Shown here: in pieces, positions 1 to 5,489 of the stretch
Layout: every line of letters begins with the position of its first letter
How positions within the stretch are numbered: the first letter of the stretch is position 1
Position numbers and translations under genes: made by a program
The notes under the pieces: generated by a model
What the model was told of the DNA's origin: nothing
Databases searched by the model: none
What the model saw: only the letters and a program-made list of their open reading frames with translations
Origin: Actinomycetota bacterium
GTDB taxonomy: Bacteria; Actinomycetota; CADDZG01; WHSQ01
Direction of reading: 5' to 3'
Assembly: GCA_013695055.1 (NCBI GenBank)
Contig: JACDBF010000255.1
Span: forward strand, 1 to 6,243
DNA length: 6,243 nt

Positions 1-109
1 GCACCCTCTTCAGCTTGCCCGATTGGATCCGCCGCTTCAGGCCCGAATCCGTCATTCCTGCACCAAGAGCTTGACGGAGGTTGAAGAGGCCGTGCTGGCG
101 TGAGGCCAT
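1..109 (-). CDS. AbiEi-like winged-helix protein, N-terminal fragment (partial, runs off left edge)
   Basis: An ATG at 109-107 on the minus strand opens a frame that stays open to base 1, giving 36 residues that begin MASRQHGLFN and continue with a QAL-G-G pattern, then LKRRIQSGKLKRV. The pattern 'A-S-R-Q-H-G ... Q-A ... G ... I-x-S-G-x-L-x-R-V' is typical of the first helices of the AbiEi_4-type winged-helix domain. In actinobacterial proteins this domain is often followed by a DUF559 (Vsr-like nuclease) domain or an AbiEi antitoxin C-terminus. Whether this gene is a type IV antitoxin, a DUF559 protein or a regulator cannot be decided, because the rest lies outside the window. No Shine-Dalgarno sequence is evident before the ATG, and there is no other in-frame ATG or GTG just upstream. 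The two palindromic repeats at 134-289 lie upstream of this start. The assignment rests on family pattern recognition over a short stretch. Confidence 0.62.
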   Translation of the reverse strand, partial: MASRQHGLFNLRQALGAGMTDSGLKRRIQSGKLKRV

Positions 110-133
110 GCGAGCGCAAACAACGTCCGCATC

Positions 134-186
134 CCGGCGAGTGGGTGTCCGGTGGCGCATAGCGCCATTCACCGCCCGCTCGGCGG
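134..186 (+). repeat. Long hairpin repeat, copy 1
   Basis: The left arm CGAGTGGGTG (138-147) faces CGCCCGCTCG (173-182). All ten positions pair if U142-G178 and U146-G174 are allowed as wobbles in plus-strand RNA. After one G-G mismatch (137/183), three further GC pairs (134-136 with 184-186) extend the stem. Inside the loop is a perfect second hairpin, TGGCGC-ATA-GCGCCA (153-167). This copy shares about 38 of 50 positions with the copy that begins at 241, without gaps, including the identical core GTGGCGCATAGCG (152-164). Its outer end is about 24 bases upstream of the minus-strand AbiEi-like ATG. The repeat family is not one I can name. Confidence 0.75.
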
Positions 187-213
187 CCAAGGGGTGTGAC
201 GTCGATCACGCTA

Positions 214-228
214 CGGCCCGGCGGGCCG
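214..228. other. Short GC hairpin between the two repeats
   Basis: CGGCCC (214-219), three bases, then GGGCCG (223-228) form a perfect 6-bp stem. No T-run follows on either strand, so it is not a standard intrinsic terminator. It sits midway between the two long hairpin repeats and may simply reflect local GC richness. Confidence 0.35.
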
Positions 229-236
229 CCCTCCCC

Positions 237-289
237 CTGTCGAGTGGGTGCTGAGTGGCGCATAGCGACATCTGTCACCCACTCGGCGG
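237..289 (+). repeat. Long hairpin repeat, copy 2
   Basis: CGAGTGGGTG (241-250) and CACCCACTCG (276-285) are a perfect 10-bp inverted repeat. In plus-strand RNA the stem extends by four more pairs (237-240 with 286-289), two of them G-U wobbles (U240-G286, U238-G288), for 14 contiguous pairs. The loop carries the inner hairpin seen in copy 1, here with one mismatch (TGGCGC at 256-261 against GCGACA at 265-270). The unit starts exactly 103 bases after the equivalent base of copy 1. The left arm is identical in the two copies, while the right arms differ at two positions that both keep pairing at RNA level. Confidence 0.78.
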
Positions 290-300
290 AAGGGGGGGAC

Positions 301-356
301 AAAAAATGCACCCCGCAGTGACTTCCGGCCGAGGCCTACTCATCTCTACGGGGTAC
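301..356 (-). terminator. Possible intrinsic terminator for the minus-strand dioxygenase transcript
   Basis: Read on the minus strand, GTACCCC (356-350) can pair with GGGGTGC (314-308) over seven positions with one G-U wobble, and is followed after one A by six Ts (306-301). The loop is long, about 35 bases, and contains a short GGCC/GGCC inverted repeat. It lies about 87 bases beyond the dioxygenase stop codon. The T-run and position fit a terminator, but the long loop makes it weak. Confidence 0.3.
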
Positions 357-405
357 GAGTTGCACGTTAATCCGAACCGAGGTCAGTGACAAGGGCCGGG
401 CCCCC

Positions 406-433
406 GGTTTCTTCGCGCTTCGAAACCTTTTTT
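406..433 (+). terminator. Intrinsic-terminator-like hairpin with T-run on the plus strand
   Basis: GGTTTC (406-411), a ten-base loop and GAAACC (422-427) form a perfect 6-bp stem directly followed by six Ts (428-433). The polarity is plus strand: on the minus strand the hairpin is followed by a G/C-rich stretch, not Ts. No plus-strand gene is visible upstream in the window. It would therefore end either an untranslated plus-strand RNA from the structured region, or antisense transcription before it enters the dioxygenase gene. The loop motif TTCGCGCTT (412-420) is repeated exactly at 432-440. Confidence 0.5.
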
Positions 434-442
434 CGCGCTTAG

Positions 443-1285
443 TTACAGGTAGCTCCGGAGCGCCCACAGCTCGGGGTAGAAGCGCTTGTCCAAGGTCGAG
501 CGCAGGTAAGAGGCCCCCGTGGAGCCTCCCGTTCCCGTCTTGCTCCCGATCTGACGCTCCACCATCAAGACGTGGCGCTGGCGCCACAGCGCAAACAGCT
601 CGTCGTGTGTGAGCAAAGCTTCCGATAGGTAGAAGTCGTCGGCGTGAGCTTCTTGATCGCGCGCTAGCGCGACGAGGCTCGAGCGCCGCACGGCCTCGTC
701 GTCCGCGGGCATATCGAGGCCGTGCCCGCCGAGAAAACGGCAAAAGGCGTCCCATAGGGTCGGTTCCTCGAGCCGGCGTTCCATGGACGCGCGCCCGTCG
801 GCGTCGAGCGACAGCCGGTCGAGGTAGCGAGAGTCCTTGAGCCCGGACACGAATTCGATCGCGCGGAACTGAACCGACTGGAACCCGCTCGCCGGCGCAA
901 GATGCGTGCGGAACTGGAGGAAATCCCGGGGCGACATCGTCTCGAGCACCGCGACCTGCTCGATGAGGATCCGCTCGATGGCATGCGCTCTCTCCAGGAG
1001 ATGCCGAGCGCCGTGCGCGTCGTCGGCAAACATGCGATCGCGCGCGCTCTCGAGCTCGAAGAGGAGCTCCTTGAACCACAGCTCGTAGGTCTGATGCACC
1101 ACGATGAAGAGCAGCTCATCGTGCGCGGGGGGATCCGACTGAGGATGCTGAAGCTCCAGGAGCTGGGGAATCTCGAGGTAGGAGGCGTACGAGAGGCGGC
1201 CGTCCTCTTCGCCGAACCTCGGAGGTCTCGGGCCGGCGAGCGCATCCTCCGGCCCGACCGCGGCGTGCGCGTCGTCGTCCCGCAC
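443..1285 (-). CDS. kynA: Tryptophan 2,3-dioxygenase
   Basis: Cytosolic heme enzyme that opens the indole ring of L-tryptophan with O2 to give N-formyl-L-kynurenine, the first step of the kynurenine pathway. The 280-residue protein has the family's usual length. Diagnostic segments: LSYASYLEIPQLLELQ (31-46); FIVVHQTYELWFKELL (60-75) with the active-site Phe60 and His64; the FRTHLAPASGFQS segment (125-137) with the carboxylate-binding Arg126; RQRHVLMVERQIG (235-247) with the predicted heme ligand His238; and GTGGSTG (251-257) with Thr252. Equivalences are inferred from the Xanthomonas enzyme (H55, R117, H240, T254). GTG at 1285 is the only possible start for the full domain, because the preceding in-frame codons are the upstream gene's TAG, then CCC and CTC. 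No Shine-Dalgarno sequence is visible, so translation probably couples to the L,D-transpeptidase six bases upstream. No kynurenine formamidase or kynureninase gene is in view. Confidence 0.96.
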   Translation of the reverse strand: MRDDDAHAAVGPEDALAGPRPPRFGEEDGRLSYASYLEIPQLLELQHPQSDPPAHDELLFIVVHQTYELWFKELLFELESARDRMFADDAHGARHLLERAHAIERILIEQVAVLETMSPRDFLQFRTHLAPASGFQSVQFRAIEFVSGLKDSRYLDRLSLDADGRASMERRLEEPTLWDAFCRFLGGHGLDMPADDEAVRRSSLVALARDQEAHADDFYLSEALLTHDELFALWRQRHVLMVERQIGSKTGTGGSTGASYLRSTLDKRFYPELWALRSYL

Positions 1286-1291
1286 GAGGGG

Positions 1292-2551
1292 CTAGTTGCT
1301 GCTCGGCCCTTGGGTCGCGCCCGCGCCCTCGCCGTCATTCGCGGGCAGATCGGCCGGGTCGTCCTGCTGCCCGGCCTCGTCGTCTGCGCCGGTGGGCTCA
1401 TCGCCGGCCACCGGAGTGGGGTCCGGCGCGTTGGTCACGTACAGCGGCTTGAGCGAGCCTGCCTGGAGCGAGACAATGGGAGTGCCGACATCGATGATGT
1501 CGTAGAGCTCGATGACATCCTCGTTGGCCATGCGAACGCAACCGTGCGACGCATTGAAGCCCAACGAGTAGGTCGCTTCGGTGCCGTGAAAACGAATGGC
1601 CGGGGCCGACCAGTTGATGGCCCGGACTCCCAGTGGGTTGCCCGGGCCGGGCGGGATCTCGGCCGGGAGGTCGGCTCCCCACGTGTCAGGGGCCGGGTTG
1701 ACCCAAGTGGGCAGGTAGCGCTTCTCGGTAACCGTGTAGGTGCCGGTCGGCGTCATGTACTCGGGCTGGCCGGTGGCGACGCTCCACGCCCTGCTGATGG
1801 CGCCGTTCTCATAGAGATAGAGCTTGTTCTCTCCAATGCGCACCAGCAAGACCTGGTCGAACGCCGCCGAGGTGACCTCGGGATCGAGCACCTTTACCGG
1901 CAGATCGACCTTGGACGGCCCCTTGCGCAGCGCCTTGGAAACGGCCGCGCGCGTCTCATCGATCAAGACCTTGCGACCGGTGCTGTCGGGCGAGAAGGTC
2001 ATCCAGCCGGTCGAGTAGTCCATCGACGCATCGACGGGCTGGGTATCGACGCTGGATGCGATCCCTGCCACGAAGCCGCGCACCCCTTGACGGGGGTAAG
2101 TGATAGACGGGCGGTTTTGGAAGTCGAGGTCTTCGCCCAGCCAGCGCATACGGGCCTTGTCCATGAAGGTGGCCCGGCCGCTCGCTCGCACGGCGGCCTC
2201 AACCGCGGCGGCCGCGTCACTTCTGGCCCCCAGCTTCTGTGGAGTCGTCCGCCACGTGCGGTCGTCCCAGCGGACCGCGACCTTGCGCTGCAACTTGGGC
2301 CTGATCGAAGCTTTGACGGCGGCGAGCGCGTCCTCCGCCGACATACCCGAGACGTCGATGCCGCCGATCACCGAACCGGGAAGGATGCGGCCCGCGTACT
2401 CTCCCGAGTAGTCGTACGTGGCATAGGCGGCTCCTCCGGCACAGAGCAGCGCCACGAGCGCGACCAACGAGGTCGCAAGGACGATGCGCTTGCCCCACGA
2501 CCATCTTCTTCTGGCGCCGGGCTCTGGGCCGATCTCCGCGTTTGCTTTCAT
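1292..2551 (-). CDS. Membrane-anchored L,D-transpeptidase (YkuD domain) with peptidoglycan-binding repeat region
   Basis: Predicted cell-wall enzyme that forms L,D (3-3 type) peptidoglycan crosslinks or attaches proteins to peptide stems, acting outside the membrane. Residue numbers count from ATG 2551. A short basic N-terminus (ARRRWSWGKR) precedes one hydrophobic segment at about 23-45, a signal anchor. Residues 55-230 resemble the VanW/PG_binding_4 module (ILPGSVIGGIDVSGMSAEDA). The YkuD domain spans about 233-363, with His322 in RFHGT and the catalytic motif SHGCVRM (335-341), nucleophile Cys338. A tail from about 374 to 419 is rich in Asp, Glu, Gly, Pro and Ala and looks disordered. I prefer ATG 2551 over GTG 2557 because AGGTG lies just upstream of it at Shine-Dalgarno distance; the GTG would add two residues. 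It is the first gene of a two-gene unit with tryptophan 2,3-dioxygenase. Confidence 0.93.
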   Translation of the reverse strand: MKANAEIGPEPGARRRWSWGKRIVLATSLVALVALLCAGGAAYATYDYSGEYAGRILPGSVIGGIDVSGMSAEDALAAVKASIRPKLQRKVAVRWDDRTWRTTPQKLGARSDAAAAVEAAVRASGRATFMDKARMRWLGEDLDFQNRPSITYPRQGVRGFVAGIASSVDTQPVDASMDYSTGWMTFSPDSTGRKVLIDETRAAVSKALRKGPSKVDLPVKVLDPEVTSAAFDQVLLVRIGENKLYLYENGAISRAWSVATGQPEYMTPTGTYTVTEKRYLPTWVNPAPDTWGADLPAEIPPGPGNPLGVRAINWSAPAIRFHGTEATYSLGFNASHGCVRMANEDVIELYDIIDVGTPIVSLQAGSLKPLYVTNAPDPTPVAGDEPTGADDEAGQQDDPADLPANDGEGAGATQGPSSN

Positions 2552-2600
2552 AGTCACCTAGGTCTCTAATCCCCATTCCAAGCGGGGCCATGCTATGCGA

Positions 2601-2626
2601 ACCCGAGCGCAAGCGCGTGATCGGGT
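2601..2626. promoter_or_regulatory. Inverted repeat in the divergent intergenic region, possible operator
   Basis: ACCCGA (2601-2606) and TCGGGT (2621-2626) are a perfect 6-bp inverted repeat separated by 14 bases; with one bulged base the flanking GCG and CGC also pair. A smaller GCGCAAGCGC palindrome lies between the arms. It sits about 50 bases upstream of the transpeptidase start and 55 bases upstream of the predicted CBS -35 box, where a regulator of either gene could bind. No regulator family can be assigned, and chance is possible in GC-rich DNA. Confidence 0.25.
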
Positions 2627-2680
2627 CGCTGTGTAGGAGACGTTATCGGCGCCCCCAGTGTTCCTGAAGGCATCGTCCCC

Positions 2681-2708
2681 TTGTACGGGCCGCTGAAGCC
2701 CTTACGAT
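2681..2708 (+). promoter_or_regulatory. Predicted promoter for the CBS gene, giving a leaderless transcript
   Basis: TTGTAC (2681-2686) as -35 and TACGAT (2703-2708) as -10 are separated by 16 bases. The -10 matches four of six consensus positions and the -35 keeps TTG. The predicted transcription start, about seven bases after the -10, falls on or next to the GTG codon at 2715. No Shine-Dalgarno sequence lies before that GTG. Leaderless mRNAs starting at A/GTG are common in Actinobacteria, so this arrangement is coherent. Confidence 0.55.
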
Positions 2709-2714
2709 GCGATC

Positions 2715-4103
2715 GTGGACGTTCACTCTTCTCTGCTCGACCTCGTCGGCAATACGCCCCTTTTGGAGTTGAGGAACACGGGGCGCGGCCTCGCCTGCAA
2801 GCTCGTTGCCAAGCTCGAGACGCTGAACCCCGGGGGCAGCGTCAAGGACCGGATCGGGGTCCGGATGATCGAGGTGGCCGAGGCCACGGGCAAGTTGATG
2901 CCGGACGGAACCATCGTCGAGCCGACCTCAGGAAACACGGGCGTAGGGCTCGCCATAGCGGCCGCTCTCAAGGGCTATCGCTGCATCTTCACGATGCCCG
3001 ACAAGATGAGTCAGGAGAAGATCTCGCTCTTGAGGGCCTATGGAGCCGAGGTCGTCATCGCGCCGACCGCGGTGCCGCCGGAATCGCCCGAGTCCTACTA
3101 CCGGGTCGCCGACCGCCTTACCGAGGAGATTCCCGGGGCCTTCCAGCCCAACCAGTATTTCAACCAGGAAAACCCTCGTACGCACTACGAGACCACGGCA
3201 CCCGAGATCTGGGACCAGACCGATGGGAGCATCACCCACTTCGTTGCAGGCGTCGGCACGGGGGGCACGATCACGGGGTGCGCCCGCTACCTCAAGGAGA
3301 GAAATCCCAAAGTGGTCATCGTGGGCGCCGATCCCGAGGGCTCCCTGTACACCGGCACAAAGGCGCGCCCCTACCTCACGGAAGGAATCGGCGAGGATTT
3401 CTGGCCCGAGACCTTCGACCCGACGGTCGTGGACCGCTGGGTCACGGTCTCGGACAAAGACGCGTTCACGACGGCTCGCCGGATCGTCCGGGAGGAGGGC
3501 CTGCTCGTGGGCGAGTCGTGCGGCACCGCGGTCTTCGCCGCCCTGGTCGTGGGCAAGGAGCTCGGGCCCGACGACCTCATGGTGGTGATCCTTCCGGACT
3601 CGGGCCGCAACTATCTCTCCAAGCTCTACAACGACAACTGGCTGCTCCAAAACGGCTTCATCGACCGCCCGGGCACCGAGGCTCGCATCGGCCAGGTGCT
3701 GACCGGAAAGCGCACGGGCGACGTCCACATGCCCGACCTCATAGCCGTGATGCCCCACGAGAAGGTGGGTCGAGCCATCGAGACGCTTCAGAGCTACGGC
3801 ATCTCGCAGCTGCCCGTGGCCAAGTCCACCGAGCCTGCCGACCTCTCGGAGATCGTCGGCTCCATTCGGGAGCGCAGCCTCTTGGATCGAGTGTTCCGGG
3901 ACCGCGACTCGCTGGGGCGCGACGTCGTCGAGGTGATGGACCCCCCTCTTCCGGTAGTGCAATCGGCCGCGGGAATGGACGAGATGTTCGCGGATCTCGC
4001 GCGCGGAGCAGAGGCGATCGTCGTGGCCGAAGGCTCGAAGCCCTCGGGCGTGCTCACGCGCGCCGACTTGCTCGACTTCTTGGCCCACCAGACCCGGCGA
4101 TAA
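2715..4103 (+). CDS. cbs: Cystathionine beta-synthase with tandem CBS domains
   Basis: PLP enzyme that condenses homocysteine with serine to cystathionine, the first step of reverse transsulfuration; family members may also use cysteine and release H2S. The 462-residue protein has a fold-type II catalytic domain (about 1-318): VGNTPLLEL (11-19), NPGGSVKDR with the PLP lysine Lys44, TSGNTG (71-76), the phosphate loop GVGTGGT (179-185), GESCGTA (266-272) and PDSGRNYLSK (294-303). The C-terminal region (about 338-462) has two CBS domains, VMPHEKVGRAIETL and then VMDPPLPVVQ ... PSGVLTRADLLDFL. The full-length pattern separates it from shorter cysteine synthases. The N-terminal heme segment of animal CBS is absent. 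GTG 2715 is the only possible start: an in-frame TGA lies at 2694-2696 and no other start codon falls between. Length and neighbourhood resemble mycobacterial Cbs near metB, from memory. Confidence 0.94.
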   Translation: MDVHSSLLDLVGNTPLLELRNTGRGLACKLVAKLETLNPGGSVKDRIGVRMIEVAEATGKLMPDGTIVEPTSGNTGVGLAIAAALKGYRCIFTMPDKMSQEKISLLRAYGAEVVIAPTAVPPESPESYYRVADRLTEEIPGAFQPNQYFNQENPRTHYETTAPEIWDQTDGSITHFVAGVGTGGTITGCARYLKERNPKVVIVGADPEGSLYTGTKARPYLTEGIGEDFWPETFDPTVVDRWVTVSDKDAFTTARRIVREEGLLVGESCGTAVFAALVVGKELGPDDLMVVILPDSGRNYLSKLYNDNWLLQNGFIDRPGTEARIGQVLTGKRTGDVHMPDLIAVMPHEKVGRAIETLQSYGISQLPVAKSTEPADLSEIVGSIRERSLLDRVFRDRDSLGRDVVEVMDPPLPVVQSAAGMDEMFADLARGAEAIVVAEGSKPSGVLTRADLLDFLAHQTRR

Positions 4104-4112
4104 CGAGGGCCG

Positions 4113-5450
4113 ATGCCCGAGAGCCTGCAAGACGAGCTGTTCGAGCTCCTGAGGATTCCATCCATCTCGACCGGAGGAGGCGATTCCCAGGCGCTTCTTG
4201 CCGCCGCCGAGTGGATAGTGGAGCGCATGCAACGGGCTGGTGGCGCGGCCGCGCTCGAGGGGGCCGGGGGAAATCCGGTGGCCGTCGGCGATCTGAGCTG
4301 CGGACGCCCCGACGCGCCGACGGTGCTGATCTACGGCCACTACGACGTGCAAGGGGTGGACCCGCTCGACGCGTGGGACTCTCCTCCGTTCGAACCTGTC
4401 ATCAGAGATGGACGGATCTACGCTCGCGGCGCGTCCGACGACAAAGGAAACTTTCTTCCCCTTCTCCACGTCGCCTGCGAGCTGGCCCGGGCCGCAGAGC
4501 TGCCCGTCAATGTGCGCGTGGTCGTCGAGGGCGAAGAGGAGGCGGGCGGAGAGACCGTCGCCAAGTGGTTCATGGCGGACGAGAGGGGAGCGGACTGCGC
4601 CATCGTGTTCGACTCCGACATGGTCGACGCGCGCACTCCCGCCATCACCACGAGCGTGCGGGGAATCATCGCAGCCGAGGTCAAGGTCCGCACCGCAGCG
4701 CGCAATCTCCATTCGGGGATGTATGGGGGCAGCGTACTGAATGCCGTGCACGTCCTCAACGGCATGCTGGCCCGGGTGCTGCCGGGGCCCGACGGGAGGC
4801 TGAAAGCCGATCTGCGGGCCGGCATCGCGGAACCGGTCGCCGAGGAGATCGACGCGTGGTCAAAGCTCCCGCTAGGGGAGGACGTGCTGGCCGAGGCGGG
4901 AGGGCGGCCACTCGACGCCTCGTCGGGGCCCGGTTACTACCTCCGCAACGGCGCCGATGCCGCGATCGACGTAAACGGCATCGCCGGCGGAGACGCCGTC
5001 CATGCTCGCACGATCGTCCCGGCCGAGGCCACGGCCAGGATCAGCATGCGCCTCGCCCCCGGCCAGTCCACCAGCGCGATGAAGCCGGTGCTGGAACGGC
5101 TGCTTCGCGAAGGAGCCCCCGCCGGAGCCGAGATCGAGGTCGACCTGGCCCACAGCGGCGACCCCGCCCTCTTCGATGCGGCTTCGCCGGCCCTCACCTT
5201 GGGAGCGCAAGCACTGGCCAAAGCCGCGGGCCGGCCGCCGGCACTCGTGCGCTCGGGGGGCTCGATCCCCATCTTGGCCCTCTTCGCGGAGCGCGGCATT
5301 CAAACCATCGTGAGCGGCACCGCGCTGGCCGACGACTCCATCCACGCGCCGAACGAGAGCTTTAGCGTGGCGAGCCTCGAGCTCGGCGAACGAGCCGCTC
5401 GCGAGCTCTACGCGGCCCTCGCCGAGCTTCCCCAGCCGTCATCCCGGTAA
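4113..5450 (+). CDS. M20 family metallopeptidase, CNDP/Cys-Gly dipeptidase type
   Basis: Predicted cytosolic two-metal dipeptidase of 445 residues, the usual size for this subfamily. Ligands and catalytic residues, assigned by comparison with human CNDP2: GHYDVQ with His76 and Asp78; GASDDKGN with bridging Asp109; EGEEEAGG (139-146) with Glu142 as general base and Glu143 as metal ligand; Asp169 in FDSDM; and DDSIHAPNES with His411. The lid/dimerisation domain spans roughly 185-300 and carries LHSGMYGG (199-206) with His200. The EGEEE and IHAPNE motifs and the W-x-x-P-P-F segment favour a dipeptidase over acetylornithine or succinyl-diaminopimelate deacylases. ATG 4113 lies nine bases after the CBS stop, with GAGGG (4105-4109) as a closely spaced ribosome binding site, so the two genes are probably one operon. 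Hydrolysis of Cys-Gly would supply cysteine beside a transsulfuration gene, but the substrate is inferred from context only. Confidence 0.92.
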   Translation: MPESLQDELFELLRIPSISTGGGDSQALLAAAEWIVERMQRAGGAAALEGAGGNPVAVGDLSCGRPDAPTVLIYGHYDVQGVDPLDAWDSPPFEPVIRDGRIYARGASDDKGNFLPLLHVACELARAAELPVNVRVVVEGEEEAGGETVAKWFMADERGADCAIVFDSDMVDARTPAITTSVRGIIAAEVKVRTAARNLHSGMYGGSVLNAVHVLNGMLARVLPGPDGRLKADLRAGIAEPVAEEIDAWSKLPLGEDVLAEAGGRPLDASSGPGYYLRNGADAAIDVNGIAGGDAVHARTIVPAEATARISMRLAPGQSTSAMKPVLERLLREGAPAGAEIEVDLAHSGDPALFDAASPALTLGAQALAKAAGRPPALVRSGGSIPILALFAERGIQTIVSGTALADDSIHAPNESFSVASLELGERAARELYAALAELPQPSSR

Positions 5451-5470
5451 CCGAGTTCCCGGTAGCCGGG
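5442..5470. repeat. Tandem 12-base repeat and GC hairpin at the convergent gene ends
   Basis: TCCCGGTAACCG (5442-5453) and TCCCGGTAGCCG (5457-5468) match at 11 of 12 positions with a 15-base period; the first overlaps the peptidase stop codon. The second unit forms the hairpin CCCGG-TAG-CCGGG (5458-5470). The gap between the convergent stops is only 39 bases. A GC-rich hairpin there could slow RNA polymerase from both sides, but neither strand has a T-run, so it is not called a terminator. Confidence 0.4.
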
Positions 5471-5489
5471 CCCGGTCGCTCCGGCGTGG

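Larger units (their letters stand above)
110..442. other. Structured gene-free region
   Basis: This 333-base stretch lies between the start of the AbiEi-like gene and the stop codon of tryptophan 2,3-dioxygenase, both on the minus strand. I see no convincing coding frame in it. It contains two hairpin repeats (134-186 and 237-289), a 6-bp GC hairpin (214-228), a possible minus-strand terminator (301-356) and a plus-strand terminator-like hairpin with a T-run (406-433). A short imperfect palindrome (GTGA, six bases, TCAC) lies at 196-209. No clear plus-strand promoter was found between 60 and 134. No tRNA-like cloverleaf was recognised. Confidence 0.6.

Noticed and set aside
2..103. Short plus-strand open frame ending in TGA at 101-103, possibly the end of an upstream gene
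   Set aside because: The opposite strand encodes a recognisable AbiEi-like N-terminus over the same bases, and the plus-strand peptide matches nothing known to me.
134..289. CRISPR array or type III toxin-antitoxin RNA repeats
   Set aside because: There are only two diverged copies with a 103-base period, no regular spacers, no cas genes, and no toxin gene downstream on the same strand.
134..289. Insertion sequence or MITE ends
   Set aside because: The inverted repeats lie inside each 50-base unit rather than bounding a larger element; no target-site duplication or transposase was seen.
336..1079. Minus-strand open frame of 247 codons overlapping the dioxygenase and extending into the gene-free region
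   Set aside because: It is Arg/Ala-rich, with no domain, in a different frame from the clear dioxygenase on the same strand.
902..2569. Long plus-strand open frame of 555 codons across the dioxygenase and transpeptidase genes
   Set aside because: It is antisense to two genes with complete catalytic motifs, resembles no family, and is Arg/Gly/Val-rich as expected for the complement of GC-rich coding DNA.
2588..2600. GCTATGCG as a third copy of the repeat core (complement CGCATAGC in the 134-289 repeats)
   Set aside because: Only eight bases match and the arms are missing; it is probably chance.
2928..4751. 607-codon minus-strand open frame opposite the CBS and peptidase genes
   Set aside because: It has His/Arg/Gly/Val-rich composition with no domain; the opposite strand explains the region fully.
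2681..5365. Long plus-strand open frame of 894 codons overlapping the CBS and peptidase genes
   Set aside because: It is a shifted frame of two well-supported genes, with extreme Arg/Gly/Pro composition and no recognisable domain.
5451..5489. Bidirectional intrinsic terminator between the convergent genes
   Set aside because: A GC hairpin exists, but neither strand has a following T-run.
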